Assembly: GCA_002862435.1 (NCBI GenBank)
Contig: PKDC01000012.1
Coordinates: forward strand, 34,227 to 98,226
Source: Pseudomonadota bacterium
GTDB taxonomy: Bacteria; Pseudomonadota; Gammaproteobacteria; UBA5335
DNA: 64,000 nt
Reading direction: 5' to 3'
The notes below the pieces were generated by a model. The model was not told the origin of the DNA. It saw only the letters and a program-made list of their open reading frames with translations, and made no database searches. Shown here one piece after another: positions 1-12,570 of this stretch (the first letter of the stretch is position 1; every line of letters begins with the position of its first letter). The translations under genes were made by a program, and so were the position numbers.

Positions 1-1731
1 CGGCACTGGGGTGAAATTGCAGACCACCAGGACGGTGTCTTCCGGACGCTTGCCATGGCGCAGGAAGCTCAAGACTGATTCTTCCCAATCCTGGAAATCC
101 ACCCAGGAAAAACCCTCTCCGCTGAAATCCAGTTCGTGCAGCGCAGGCAGTGTCCGGTAGCAACGATTAAGATCACCAACCCATCGCTGCGCACCCCCAT
201 GCAAGGGGTATTGCACCACGTGCCACTCCAGGCTTTCCTCGTGTTGCCATTCGCGACGCTGGCCGAATTCGCTGCCCATGAACAGAAGCTTCTTGCCGGG
301 ATGCGCCCACATATAGCCATACAGCAGACGCAGATTGGCAAACTGCTGCCACTCGTCCCCGGGCATCTTGCCGATCAGCGCGCCCTTGCCATGCACGACT
401 TCGTCATGCGAAAGAGGCAACAGGAAATTCTCGGTGAACGCATACCAGATGCTGAACGAAATCTGGCCGTGGTGGTAACGGCGATGGATGGGGTTCTGTT
501 GGAAATACTTGAGCGTGTCGTGCATCCAGCCCATGTTCCATTTCATCCCGAAGCCGAGACCGCCGGCATAGGTCGGGCGCGAGACCATCGGCCAGGCAGT
601 GGATTCCTCTGCAATCGTCTGCGTGTCGGGGTGATCCTCATAAACAGCCTCGTTGAGCTTGCGCAGAAATTGCATGGCCTCGATGTTTTCCCTGCCGCCA
701 TGCACATTGGGAATCCATTCTCCTTCCTTGCGGCCGTAGTCGAGATACAGCATGGACGCCACGGCATCCACCCGCAGACCGTCGATATGGTATTTGTCCA
801 GCCAGAACAGCGCGCTGGACAGTAGAAACGAGCGCACTTCATTACGGCCGTAATTGAAGATGGCGCTGTTCCATTCCGGGTGGAAGCCCTGTCGCGGATC
901 GGCATGTTCGAACAGATGGGTGCCATCAAAATAGGACAGGCCGTGCTCGTCGCTGGGGAAGTGGGATGGCACCCAGTCCAGGATCACGCCGATGCCTGCC
1001 TGATGCAGATAATCAACGAGATACATGAAATCCTGGGGCGTGCCATAGCGTGCGGTCGGCGCGAAATAAGCCGTGGTCTGATAACCCCAGGAGCCATAAA
1101 ACGGATGTTCCGTGATCGGCAGCAACTCGACATGAGTGAAACCAAGCATGTTCACATGCTCGGCCAACAGGGGCGCAATTTCACGATAGCTGAGTGAACG
1201 ATTATTCTCCTCCGGGATGCGACGCCACGAACCCAGATGCACCTCGTAAACCGAAATCGGCGCATCCAGCGCATTGGCATTGCGCCGCCGCTTCATCCAC
1301 TCGGCGTCCTGCCAGGCGTAGTCCAGCGTCCACAATCGCGAGGCGGTCTGGGGCGGTTGTTCGCTGCGAAAGGCAAAGGGATCTGCCTTGTCGACGACAT
1401 AATCGTCAACACGGGACTGGATGTGAAACTTGTAGGCGGTTCCTGAGCGGATGCTTGCAACGAAGCCTTCCCAAATGCCGGAACCATCCTCACGCAAATG
1501 CAAGGAATTACTTTGCTTGTCCCAGGAATTGAATTCCCCGATCACCGAAACCGCCTTGGCATTCGGCGCCCAGATTGAAAACTGGAAACCGGCAACGCCG
1601 TCGATGCGGTGCGGATGCGCCCCCAGTTTTTCATAGAGACGGGTATGCGCCCCTTCCCGGAACAGATAGATGTCATGGTCAGTGAGTAAGGGGCTCTCCG
1701 GAACCTGCGGCGTGAGACTGGGATTTTTCAT
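1..1731 (-). CDS. glgB: 1,4-alpha-glucan branching enzyme, 3' end cut by window edge
   Basis: This enzyme cuts alpha-1,4 glucan chains and re-attaches them as alpha-1,6 branches during cytoplasmic glycogen synthesis. It is read directly from the minus strand: 577 codons are open from an ATG at 1731, preceded by AGGA, to the window edge. The N-terminal CBM48-like part (about residues 15-110, with [16 protein letters not shown]) is followed by the GH13 barrel. The barrel carries [10 protein letters not shown] (Asp322 is the expected nucleophile), TIAEES (about 374-377) and [10 protein letters not shown]. It begins directly with the single CBM48 domain, so it is the short form lacking the extra N-terminal domain of the E. 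coli enzyme. Roughly the last 50-60 residues lie outside the window. It is on the same strand as treY but 519 bp away, so it may have its own promoter. Confidence 0.95.
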   Translation of the reverse strand, partial: MKNPSLTPQVPESPLLTDHDIYLFREGAHTRLYEKLGAHPHRIDGVAGFQFSIWAPNAKAVSVIGEFNSWDKQSNSLHLREDGSGIWEGFVASIRSGTAYKFHIQSRVDDYVVDKADPFAFRSEQPPQTASRLWTLDYAWQDAEWMKRRRNANALDAPISVYEVHLGSWRRIPEENNRSLSYREIAPLLAEHVNMLGFTHVELLPITEHPFYGSWGYQTTAYFAPTARYGTPQDFMYLVDYLHQAGIGVILDWVPSHFPSDEHGLSYFDGTHLFEHADPRQGFHPEWNSAIFNYGRNEVRSFLLSSALFWLDKYHIDGLRVDAVASMLYLDYGRKEGEWIPNVHGGRENIEAMQFLRKLNEAVYEDHPDTQTIAEESTAWPMVSRPTYAGGLGFGMKWNMGWMHDTLKYFQQNPIHRRYHHGQISFSIWYAFTENFLLPLSHDEVVHGKGALIGKMPGDEWQQFANLRLLYGYMWAHPGKKLLFMGSEFGQRREWQHEESLEWHVVQYPLHGGAQRWVGDLNRCYRTLPALHELDFSGEGFSWVDFQDWEESVLSFLRHGKRPEDTVLVVCNFTPVP

Positions 1732-2250
1732 AAAGTCTTCCTGTCTGGCAGTCTAAGTGCGGCGGGCAGGAACCCCGGGGAGAAATGCCATTCATTCTTT
1801 GAAGGCCATCTCAATCGATTGCATCGTGCGGTCCAGGCTTCGCTGATGAAAAACTTGGCGCTGGGCTGAACTGGAAAATAAATGATGAATCCGATGCATC
1901 AGGCTTGATCATGCCCCTTTGCTGAAAACATCACCTTGATCCCGGGGGAATCCCTTGGCGAAGGCTTGGCGCAATGCCTGCGAAAGTTTGGAACGCGATA
2001 ATCGCCGAGGGTTCCCCAGAATGCAGAAATGCCTTATGGAAGACGTTCATGTGAGCTGATTGACCACGGGTGCGACCGATGGTTGTTGGCGAAGCAGGGC
2101 GCGCATGACAACGCAGAGCCAGCTGCGGATACGGCACCGGTCTGTGTTCTAGGCCGAACCACCCGCGACAATCTTCCCCCCGGTGGGATCACCGTCCTGC
2201 AGAGGTGGGCGGTGGCAGGCAGCGTCGCCCTGTGGGTTTCAAACAACCGT
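1732..2250. other. Intergenic spacer between treY and glgB
   Basis: This 519-bp stretch carries no open frame with family-like sequence on either strand. It presumably holds the end of the treY transcript and any glgB promoter (minus strand). I could not see a convincing -35/-10 pair or a hairpin followed by a T-run. Confidence 0.6.
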
Positions 2251-5118
2251 TCACCCGCCGCTGACCAACAGGGCCAAGGGTACCTGGGTGAATACGCCGG
2301 TGAGATCTCCTTCCGAAAGAGCAGGCCATAACTCGCCCGTCAGCAGATTGCGCCAGGGACCGGCAGGCAAGGCGGCCTCCGTCTGCAGTTGCGTGCCTGC
2401 CCACAGCGCACTGGTCAGGCGCGTCGCATCCCCTGCGCACAAGGTATGGAGCAGACGCGGCGCCAGCACCACCACGGCGCGGCCCTCCCAGAGTCGGGCG
2501 AAGGTACACACATGATCTGCCGCTGGCCCCATCACCGTGAGCGGCAGATAGCTGCCACGTTGGAAGAGTTCCGGATCCTGGCGGCGAAGGTTCAACACCG
2601 TCTGGATCAAATGCAGCTTCAGCATCCCGCCGGCGCGATCCGCCGCGACCGCCGCCCAGCGTTCTCGCGGATCGGCGATACCCTGTAAATGCGCCAAGGC
2701 TTGCTGACGTTTTTCGTAATCCACCGGGCGGCGATTGTCCGGGTCCACCAGGGTCAACATCTCCAGTTCGGTGCCCTGATAGATGTCGGGCATACCGGGC
2801 ACGGTCAACTGGAGCGCGCTCTGGGACAGGCTGTTCCATAGTCCGAATGGGATCAGGGGCGCGACGAAGCGGGCGAGATCCTCCGGGAACGGATTGTTGG
2901 CGCCGATTTCCAGAATGCCCCGCACGAAGCGCTCCAGCGCCGCTTCATAGGTCGGATCAGGTGAAAACCAAGAGCTTTGCTCCTTGCCTTCGCGCGCGGC
3001 CTTTTGCAGATAGGCCACCATGCGATCGGCATAATCCGGCTCCCGCGCCGCCTTGGCATCGCCGGGCCAGGTGCCGACCAGGGTCTGGTAGAGCAGATAT
3101 TCATGGTGAGCGCTGGGCATGCGCGCGCCGTCCACCTCGGTCAGATAGCGCCGGTTCATGCGCGCCCAGCGCTGCAGACTTTCGGAAAACGCCTGGGGAC
3201 ATTCAGACAACACGTTCAGCCGCGCCCGCACATCCTCGCTGCGCTTGGTGTCGTGTGTAGTGCCCGCCAGCATCTGGTGGGAGAAACTTTGCGCGCGACG
3301 CTGGTTGTGATGATGGAAAGCGGCCACGCTGATTTCAGCGCGCGCCGGGTTGCTGCCCACTTCGTTCAAGGACGCCAGCGGGAAGACCCGATAGAACAGC
3401 GTGTCCTCCACCGACTTGGCGGTGACTGGCCCGGTGTACTGGGCAAAACGCATCGCGAAATCCTGGACCACCAGCCGCTGCAGCGGCGGCATGTCCTGGG
3501 GAACATCCAGACGCAGCACCCGATGGATGAAATCGTAGATGGTGGTTTCCTCGCGCGCCCGGCGTTTCTTGGCCTGAGCCACTGCCCAGTCCAGATCGCG
3601 GCGATCGTCTTCGGTCGCGCCCTGGGCATCCACATAGGTCCGGTAGACCGGAAAAGCCGCCACCACCTCGGCCAAGGCGCCGCGCAAGGCGTTCACGGTG
3701 AAGTCGCGGGTGAAAGGATCCACCTCGGCCAGCCGGGCGAGCCGGTTGGCCAGGACATTGAGTTCGCTGGCGAGGGTATTGCGCATGAGGGTGCGCTTGG
3801 CGAAATAGACCGCATCGCCCATGGACTCGGTGCGGCCGCTGAAATCGGCAAAGCACTGGCGCAGGCTCGCAAGACCGCCGCCATCCACCTGTAAGCCATT
3901 CATCAGGCGAATGAATTCATAGCCCGTGGTGCCATGCACAGGCCAGGCGGTGCGCAGGGATTCGTGGTCGGCGAGAATCTTCTCCACCACCGTGTAGACC
4001 GCGGGCTCCGCGCTTTCCGGCTGTCCCAGCGCCGTGGCGCCAGCCGCCGCCAGACGGGCGAAATAGGCGGCCGGATCATACAGGCCATCCGGATGATCGA
4101 TGCGCAGGCCGTGGACCCGGCCCAGCCGCACCTGCTCCAGCACCAGGGCGTGGGTGGCGTCGAACACCTCCCCCTGCTCCATGCGCAAACCCGCCAGTTC
4201 GTTGATGTCGAAAAACCGCCGATAATTGATCTCATCCACGGCCACGCGCCAGAACGCCAACCGCCAGGGTTGTTGTTCCAGCAGCTCATGCAGACCGTCG
4301 GGCGCGGCCAGTTCGGCGCAACGGGCGTTCACCGTCGCGCTTTGATGAGCGATATGACCCGCGATGGCGGGGTTGCGCGCGACCAGTGCGCCCAAGGCGC
4401 GCTTGTGGATTTCCTTGTCGCGCTCCCGTTCGCGAATTGCCTCCGGCTCCGTCCGCGAACGGGCCGGCAGATGCCCGAAGGCCGTGATCAGACTTTCCAG
4501 TTCCAGCAGATCCGGATGATTGGCGCCCAATCGCTGGCGCAAGGCGTCGAGCTCCAAGCCCAGGATCCGCGGATAGGTCGAGGGATCCAGCGGGAAGCGG
4601 TGCTCGAAATAATGCACTGAAAAACCGCCGGCGGCGGCATCGAAACGCAGCACCAGCTCGCCCCGGGCCAGGATTTCGCCATAGGGACCACCCAGAATCG
4701 GAACCAGCACCTTGCCGTGAAGTTCGCGCTTGAGGGGATGCCAGTCGATGTCGAAAAAATTGGCCCAGGGCGAGGCCGGACCGTTTTCCAATACCGACAA
4801 CCACCAGGGATTGTCATCCCCCATCACCCCCATGTGGTTGGGCACGATGTCCCAGATCTGGCCCATGCCATGGGCCTGAAGGATGCTGACCAGCGCCTCG
4901 AATCCGGCCATGCCCCCCAGCTCCGGATTGATCTGTCCATGGTCCACCACATCGTAGCCGTGGGTGCTGCCGGGGCGTGCCCGCAACACGGGGGAGAGGT
5001 AGACATGGGAAATACCGAGGGCTGCGAGGTAAGGAACCTGGGCAGCGGCATCGGCGAAGGTGAATCCGGCGTGCAACTGCAAACGATACGTCGCTGTCGG
5101 TCGATAGAGTGGATGCAT
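2251..5118 (-). CDS. treY: Maltooligosyltrehalose synthase
   Basis: TreY isomerises the reducing-end alpha-1,4 bond of maltodextrins to an alpha,alpha-1,1 bond, giving maltooligosyltrehalose. The 955-aa protein starts TATYRLQLHAGFTF, the usual TreY opening. It has the GH13 region I IVPNHM (about 91-96) and the family-typical RIDHPDGLYDP, whose Asp341 is the expected nucleophile. GTTHDTKRSEDVRARL and GMPDIYQGTE follow in the C-terminal half. The length matches the family (700-950 aa, longer forms common in proteobacteria). The ATG at 5118 lies 3 bp after the treZ stop, so the two are almost certainly co-translated. TreZ then releases trehalose from its product. Confidence 0.96.
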   Translation of the reverse strand: MHPLYRPTATYRLQLHAGFTFADAAAQVPYLAALGISHVYLSPVLRARPGSTHGYDVVDHGQINPELGGMAGFEALVSILQAHGMGQIWDIVPNHMGVMGDDNPWWLSVLENGPASPWANFFDIDWHPLKRELHGKVLVPILGGPYGEILARGELVLRFDAAAGGFSVHYFEHRFPLDPSTYPRILGLELDALRQRLGANHPDLLELESLITAFGHLPARSRTEPEAIRERERDKEIHKRALGALVARNPAIAGHIAHQSATVNARCAELAAPDGLHELLEQQPWRLAFWRVAVDEINYRRFFDINELAGLRMEQGEVFDATHALVLEQVRLGRVHGLRIDHPDGLYDPAAYFARLAAAGATALGQPESAEPAVYTVVEKILADHESLRTAWPVHGTTGYEFIRLMNGLQVDGGGLASLRQCFADFSGRTESMGDAVYFAKRTLMRNTLASELNVLANRLARLAEVDPFTRDFTVNALRGALAEVVAAFPVYRTYVDAQGATEDDRRDLDWAVAQAKKRRAREETTIYDFIHRVLRLDVPQDMPPLQRLVVQDFAMRFAQYTGPVTAKSVEDTLFYRVFPLASLNEVGSNPARAEISVAAFHHHNQRRAQSFSHQMLAGTTHDTKRSEDVRARLNVLSECPQAFSESLQRWARMNRRYLTEVDGARMPSAHHEYLLYQTLVGTWPGDAKAAREPDYADRMVAYLQKAAREGKEQSSWFSPDPTYEAALERFVRGILEIGANNPFPEDLARFVAPLIPFGLWNSLSQSALQLTVPGMPDIYQGTELEMLTLVDPDNRRPVDYEKRQQALAHLQGIADPRERWAAVAADRAGGMLKLHLIQTVLNLRRQDPELFQRGSYLPLTVMGPAADHVCTFARLWEGRAVVVLAPRLLHTLCAGDATRLTSALWAGTQLQTEAALPAGPWRNLLTGELWPALSEGDLTGVFTQVPLALLVSGG

Positions 5119-5121
5119 CGG

Positions 5122-6946
5122 TCAGCGCTCCGCCCCGGTTCGCCACCAAATCACGCTCCAGGGAGGCAGCCTGTCGCTCGCGGCATCGACAGCGGCACTG
5201 TGATAAATCACCGGGCCATCAATCGTCATCGCCGGGAAAGCAGCCGGCTTGTCGCCCAGGTTGGCCGCCAGCGCCAGCGTCGCCGTGCCTGGCCAGCGCC
5301 AGCACGCACGGAGCAAGGAACCGCTGACTTGGGCCTCCGCGCTTGGCGGACCATCAATCTCCAGTAACGGGGCGATATGGCGCGCGCGCAGCGCCAGCAG
5401 TTGCCGATGCAGCGCCAGCCACTGCTGATTTTCGGCATGATGGCTTTCCGCCCAATCCAGACGGCTGGCCGCAAAGGTCTCCGGACTGGTCGGGTCCGGG
5501 ATGCGCGCTCGCACCTCGGCGTCGGCGAAGGCCGGGAAAGCGGCGAATTCCTTGCGTCGCCCGTCACGCACCGCAGCCCCCAGTTCGCCGGCAAAATCGC
5601 AGAAAAACAGGAAGGGTCGCTGGCTGCCCCATTCTTGGCCCATGAACAGCAACGGTGGGCTGGGCGCCAAGAGCAGGATTTCGGTCAGCGCACGCAGCCG
5701 CGGCGCGGGGGCCAACTGGGTCAGCCGCTCTCCCAGGGCGCGGTTGCCAATCTGGTCGTGGTTTTGCAGAAAATTCACGAAAGCCGTGGGGGGCAGGTGC
5801 GCGCTGGGTTCACCGCGGCGCTCACCGTTGCGGAAAGAAGAGGGATCGTCCTGATAGGCAAAGCCCTCCGTCAAACAGCGGGCGAGCTGCTGCAAGGGCT
5901 GCTCGGCGAAATCGCGGTAGTAGCCAACCTCCTCGCCAGTGGCCAGTACATGGGCGGCATGATGGAAGTCGTCGTTCCACTGGGCCGTGTGGAAATGGGG
6001 CCGGCCGGTGCTGTCGCGGGCCAGAAAGCGCGCCTGATTGGCCTCGTTTTCCAGAATCAGGTGCGTCTCGCGCGTGCGCCCAAAACGGCCGTGCACGGCT
6101 TGGGCCAGCGCTTCGAGGATATGGGGCTCGGAATCATCGCGAATGGCATGCACGGCGTCCAGACGCAGGCCGTCAAAGTGATATTCCTCCAGCCAGTAGA
6201 GGGCATTGTGGATGAAGTAGGCGCGCACGCTGGCGCTGTCGTCATCGTCGAAATTGATGGCATCCCCCCACGGCGTGTTGTGGCGGGCGGTAAAGAAAGA
6301 AGGCGCGTAAGCGCCGAGATAGTTGCCATCCGGCCCGAAGTGGTTGTAGACCACGTCCAGCAGCACCATCAGACCGCGCCCATGCGCCGCGTCGATCAGC
6401 CGCTTCAGGTCCTCGGGCCGGCCATAGACGCTGTCGGGCGCGAAGGGCAGCACGCCGTCGTAGCCCCAGTTGCGCTGCCCCGGGAAATCCGCCAGCGGCA
6501 TCAGCTCCAGCGCGGTCACGCCCAGTTCGGCCAGATAATCGAGCCGGTCGATGACGCCCTGGTAGTTTCCCGCGGGACTGAAGCTGCCCACATGCAACTC
6601 ATAGATGACGGCTTCCCCCCAGGGTCGCCCGCGCCAGGGGTCGTGCTGCCAGCGGTAGGCCGCCGGGTCGATCAGTTCGCTCGGTCCGTGGACATCCCGG
6701 GGCTGGAAGCGGGAGGCCGGATCGGGCACCGCCAGGCCGCTATCCAGGCGGAAACAATAATGCTGGCCGGTTCGCGCTCGATCCGTGACCACATCGAACC
6801 ATCCCGCGCCACGGGCCTGCATCGGCAACAGGTGGTCGGTGATGCCATCGAACAACTGCAGCTTCGGGGCGTCCTGTCCCGGCGCCCACAAACGGAAATG
6901 CACCCGTCCATCGGCCAGTCGCTGCGGACCGAACGGCATCTCGTGC

Positions 6947-6969
<23 letters not shown>
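5122..6969 (-). CDS. treZ: Maltooligosyltrehalose trehalohydrolase
   Basis: TreZ hydrolyses the alpha-1,4 bond next to the trehalose unit made by TreY, releasing free trehalose, a compatible solute. The 615-aa protein has an N-terminal CBM48-like domain (VHFRLWAPGQDAPKLQLF, about 23-40). The GH13 barrel contains DVVYNHFGPDGNY (about 205-217), FDGLRLDAVHAI (Asp271, nucleophile) and LILENEAN (about 304-311, catalytic Glu), plus NHDQIGNRALG. The start codon is preceded by AGGAG. It overlaps the end of glgX by 23 bp and ends 3 bp before treY, so glgX-treZ-treY is one operon. Confidence 0.95.
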
Positions 6970-9109
<2,140 letters not shown>

Positions 9110-9535
9110 GGACTCAATTCCTTTGCGGTCTGGGTCGGCCGGATGATCCCGGACATCGACCTGCAGCAAATCGGATCAGACGCCGATACCCTGCCAGGAT
9201 GCAGCGAGGAGGGCTCCGGGAGCGGCAGTCCCTATTGCAGGAACGGGGCCAAGATATGGGCAATCGAGGTGGAAAAGCATGTGCAACGAACGCGGCAGTC
9301 GAAACTTGCGGGCACTTGGCGTGCCGCAAGCCGACCGTGGCAGGTTACCCCGTCACAGCTTGCAGGGTCCAGCCCCAGGGCAAAATCGCTGGACCGTGCA
9401 GTGGAGGCAAAAACGGCTGCGTGCGAGAAATCCAGCGTTGAGCTGCGCCGTTGTCATCGCCGCGAACTTGTCAGCGCGGCATCGCTCTCGCTATAAGAGG
9501 CCAAACCTGACAAGAACCCGTGGAGGATATGGCGT
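9110..9535. other. Divergent intergenic region between glgX and the epimerase-like gene
   Basis: This 426-bp region separates two divergent units. It holds a plausible plus-strand promoter at 9468-9497. I see no clear coding frame, and no equally good promoter for glgX on the minus strand, although one is expected here. Confidence 0.5.
9468..9497 (+). promoter_or_regulatory. Putative sigma70 promoter for the epimerase-like gene
   Basis: TTGTCA at 9468-9473 and TATAAG at 9492-9497 are separated by 18 bp, about 38 bp ahead of the ATG at 9536, whose own GGAG lies just upstream. This is a fair match to the sigma70 consensus. It is a prediction only. Confidence 0.4.
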
Positions 9536-10417
9536 ATGACAGGTGTCATGATCGTCGGCTGTGGCGACATCGGCCAACGCATCGCTGCACTTTTTGCCGA
9601 GCGCCGCACGCCCCTGTGGGGGTTGGTACAAACCGCGGCCAGCCTGCAGCATCTGCGCGCCCTGCCCATGGAAGCCGTGCAGGCGGACCTGGATCGCTCG
9701 GGCGCGACCACCTGGCCGGTCTGGATGGCCGGCGCCATCCTGTATTACCTGGTGCCGCCGCCACGGGAAGGTCACGCCGATCCGCGGCTGCAACGCTTCC
9801 TCGCCAACATCCCCGCCGACCAGAAACCGCGCCGCATCGTCTACATCAGCACCAGCGCCGTCTATGGCCATCGGGACGGCGAATGGGTGGACGAGGAGAC
9901 ACCACCGGCGCCGGACAGTGATCGGGGCCGCCGGCGTCTGGCGGCCGAGCAGGCGTTGCAGGCCTGGTGCGCCGCCCAGGGCGTCGCGTTCGTCATCCTG
10001 CGCGTGCCGGGCATCTATGGCCCCGGCCGGCTCCCCCTCAAGCGCCTGCAGAGCGGGGCGCCACTGGTGGATGAACGGGAGTCGTCCTTCACCAACCGCA
10101 TCCATGCCGACGACCTGGCGCAAGCCTGTGTTGCCGCAGCCGACCGCGCACCCGACAACCGCATCTACAACATCAGCGATGGTCATCCCACCACCATGAC
10201 CGACTACATGCTGCAAATCGCCGACCTGCTGGGTCTGGAGGCACCGCCCATCATCAGCCTGAACGAGGCCCAGGCCGTGCTGAGCCCTGCCCTGCTGTCG
10301 TTCCTCAACGAATCCAAGCGGCTGGACAATCGCCGCATGCTCAAGGAACTGGGCATCCGGCTGCGTTACCCGACCCTCCGGCAGGGCCTGCCCGCCTGCC
10401 TGCCGGAAGAGGTCTAA
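9536..10417 (+). CDS. NAD-dependent epimerase/dehydratase-like protein (extended SDR family)
   Basis: A 293-aa Rossmann-fold protein. The N-terminus TGVMIVGCGDIGQRIA (residues 2-17) has the GxGxxG dinucleotide-binding pattern. YISTSAVYGH (about 102-111) has the conserved Ser and Tyr of the SDR active-site region, and ILRVPGIYGPG (about 151-161) is typical of NAD-dependent epimerases and YeeZ-like proteins. The catalytic YxxxK lysine is not obvious, so it may be an atypical member. Substrate and pathway are unknown. The start ATG has GGAG 5-9 nt upstream. It ends 12 bp before the convergent peroxiredoxin-like gene. Confidence 0.85.
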   Translation: MTGVMIVGCGDIGQRIAALFAERRTPLWGLVQTAASLQHLRALPMEAVQADLDRSGATTWPVWMAGAILYYLVPPPREGHADPRLQRFLANIPADQKPRRIVYISTSAVYGHRDGEWVDEETPPAPDSDRGRRRLAAEQALQAWCAAQGVAFVILRVPGIYGPGRLPLKRLQSGAPLVDERESSFTNRIHADDLAQACVAAADRAPDNRIYNISDGHPTTMTDYMLQIADLLGLEAPPIISLNEAQAVLSPALLSFLNESKRLDNRRMLKELGIRLRYPTLRQGLPACLPEEV

Positions 10418-10429
10418 CACGTCAGGGAT

Positions 10430-10987
10430 TCAGGACGCGCGTGCGGCCCCCAGCGCCTGCGCCTCGGCCAGCAGCACCGCCGGCTCGGGCAGGTCGGTGA
10501 TGGTGCGGCCGTAATGGGCGTGGCGGATCACGCCAGCGCCATCGATCACGAATGCGGCGGGCTGCTGGGTTTCCCGGCCTTCGAAAGCGCCATGCCCGTA
10601 CCCCTGGCGGATGGCCCGGAAAATGACAGGCAGGTTGCCCGGCGCCAGATAGCCCGCCAGGCTGGCCTCGACCCCGTAGCTCGCATACACCCGCCCCTCG
10701 GGATCCCCCAGCAGTGCCGCGCCCGGAGCCTGGCGCTGGGCAAAGGCCGAGAGCCGTTCGGGGCTGGACTGGAACACGATGGCCAGGGCAGCGCCGGCAC
10801 GATCGAAATCGGGCGCGGCGCGGGTCAGCTCGACACTGGTCATCTGACAGACCGGGCAGCCCACATAGCGACTGAACACCAGCACCAAGGGCCGGCCCTT
10901 GAAACCAGACAGCGACACCGTCGTGCCAGCGGCATCGGGCAGGCTGAAGTCGGGCGCGGTATCTCCAGGATTGCATTGCATGGTCAT
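10430..10987 (-). CDS. Peroxiredoxin-like (AhpC/TSA) protein
   Basis: A 185-aa thioredoxin-fold protein. It begins with the AhpC/TSA pattern PGDTAPDFSLPDAAG (about 7-21) and has RYVGCPVCQMTS (about 40-51). The two cysteines form CPVC rather than the Thr-x-x-Cys site of classical peroxiredoxins, which suggests the peroxiredoxin-like (AhpC-TSA 2) branch. Its likely role is thiol peroxidase or redox activity in the cytoplasm; no signal peptide is visible. GGAGGAG lies 5 nt before the ATG. It is the last gene of the M16 peptidase-ubiD-peroxiredoxin unit, 89 bp after ubiD. Confidence 0.85.
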   Translation of the reverse strand: MTMQCNPGDTAPDFSLPDAAGTTVSLSGFKGRPLVLVFSRYVGCPVCQMTSVELTRAAPDFDRAGAALAIVFQSSPERLSAFAQRQAPGAALLGDPEGRVYASYGVEASLAGYLAPGNLPVIFRAIRQGYGHGAFEGRETQQPAAFVIDGAGVIRHAHYGRTITDLPEPAVLLAEAQALGAARAS

Positions 10988-11076
10988 TCTCCTCCGATCT
11001 GTTCACGTTCTTTCAATGCGCGATAGAAACGCCGTGTGCTGGGCCACCGGACCCGCCAGGGAGCCGCCCCGCACTG

Positions 11077-12540
11077 TCACAGGCCAAGTTGCGGCCACAG
11101 GGCGTCGACGCGCGCCTTGACCTCCGGGCTCATGGCAATCGGCCGACCCCACTCGCGCTGGGTTTCGCCGGGCCACTTGTTGGTGGCATCCATCCCCATC
11201 TTGCCACCCAGGCCCGCCACCGGCGAGGCGAAATCCAGGTAGTCGATGGGACTGTTCTCCACCAAGTGCACATCCCGCACCGGGTCCATGCGGGTCGTCA
11301 TGGCCCAGATCACATCCGGCCAGTTGCGCGCGTCGATGTCCTCGTCCACCACGATGACGATCTTGGTGTACATGAACTGGCGCAGGAAGGACCACACCCC
11401 GAACATCACCCGCTTGGCGTGCCCTGGGTACTGCTTGCGCATGCGCACCACCGCCAGCCGATACGAGCAACCCTCCGGCGGCAGGTAGAAATCCAGGATC
11501 TCCGGGAACTGCTTTTGCAGGATCGGCACGAACACCTCGTTCAGCGCCATGCCCAGGATCGCCGGCTCGTCCGGCGGGCGGCCGGTGTAGGTGCTGTGGT
11601 AGATGGGATCGTTGCGGTGGGTGATGCGGTCGATGGTGAACACCGGAAAGCGCTCCACCTCGTTGTAATAGCCGGTGTGGTCACCGAAGGGGCCTTCCGG
11701 CGCGATGTCGTTCGGGTGGATATGCCCCTCCAGCACGAACTCGGCACTGGCCGGCACCTGCAGGTCCGAGCCCTGGCACTTTGCCAGTTCGGTGCGTGAA
11801 CCGCGCAGCAGCCCGGCAAAGGCATATTCCGACAGCGTATCGGGCACTGGCGTCACCGCGCCCAGGATGGTGGCCGGATCGGCGCCCAGCGCCACCGCCA
11901 CCGGAAACGGCTCACCCGGATGGGCGCGCTGCCATTCAGCGAAATCCAGCGCCCCGCCGCGGTGCGCCAGCCAACGCATGATGACCCGGTTGGGGCCGAT
12001 CACCTGCTGGCGGTAGATCCCCAAGTTCTGGCGCGGCTTGTTCGGTCCGCGTGTGACCACCAGCCCCCAGGTGATCAGGGGTCCGACGTCCCCCGGCCAA
12101 CAGGTTTGAACCGGCAAGCGTGACAGGTCTACCTCGGCGCCTTCCCATACCTGCTGCTGACAGGCGGGCCAGCGCACCGTCTTGGGCGCCATGTCCAGCA
12201 CCTTGCGCATGATGGGCAGGCTGTTCCAGGCATCGCGCAGCCCCTTGGGTGGCTCCGGCTCCTTCAGAAACGCCAGGGTATGGCCGATCTCGCGCAGCGC
12301 CGCCAGATCCTCGGCCCCCATGCCCAAGGCGACGCGGCGAGTCGTGCCGAACAGATTGGCCAGCAATGGGATCGATGAGCCCTTGGGACGCTCGAACAAC
12401 AGCGCCGGCCCTCCCGCGCGCAGGGTGCGGTCGCAGATTTCCGTCACCTCGAGCGATGGGTCCACCGGCACGCTGATGCGCTTGAGTTCGCCCTGTTGCT
12501 CCAGATGGCCGATGAAATCCCGCAGGTCCCGATATTTCAA
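11077..12540 (-). CDS. ubiD: 4-hydroxy-3-polyprenylbenzoate decarboxylase
   Basis: UbiD uses prenylated FMN (made by UbiX) to decarboxylate the polyprenyl-4-hydroxybenzoate ring in ubiquinone synthesis. The 487-aa length equals the E. coli enzyme. Family stretches include [20 protein letters not shown] at the N-terminus, GNLYRQQV-like [43 protein letters not shown] and a C-terminal [11 protein letters not shown]. The start is a TTG at 12540: GAGGAG lies 8 nt upstream, and the only nearby ATG runs into a stop at once. It lies 30 bp downstream of the M16 peptidase gene, so the two are probably co-transcribed. Confidence 0.95.
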   Translation of the reverse strand: MKYRDLRDFIGHLEQQGELKRISVPVDPSLEVTEICDRTLRAGGPALLFERPKGSSIPLLANLFGTTRRVALGMGAEDLAALREIGHTLAFLKEPEPPKGLRDAWNSLPIMRKVLDMAPKTVRWPACQQQVWEGAEVDLSRLPVQTCWPGDVGPLITWGLVVTRGPNKPRQNLGIYRQQVIGPNRVIMRWLAHRGGALDFAEWQRAHPGEPFPVAVALGADPATILGAVTPVPDTLSEYAFAGLLRGSRTELAKCQGSDLQVPASAEFVLEGHIHPNDIAPEGPFGDHTGYYNEVERFPVFTIDRITHRNDPIYHSTYTGRPPDEPAILGMALNEVFVPILQKQFPEILDFYLPPEGCSYRLAVVRMRKQYPGHAKRVMFGVWSFLRQFMYTKIVIVVDEDIDARNWPDVIWAMTTRMDPVRDVHLVENSPIDYLDFASPVAGLGGKMGMDATNKWPGETQREWGRPIAMSPEVKARVDALWPQLGL

Positions 12541-12570
12541 AGAATCATCTCCTCGTTATGATGGGCGTCT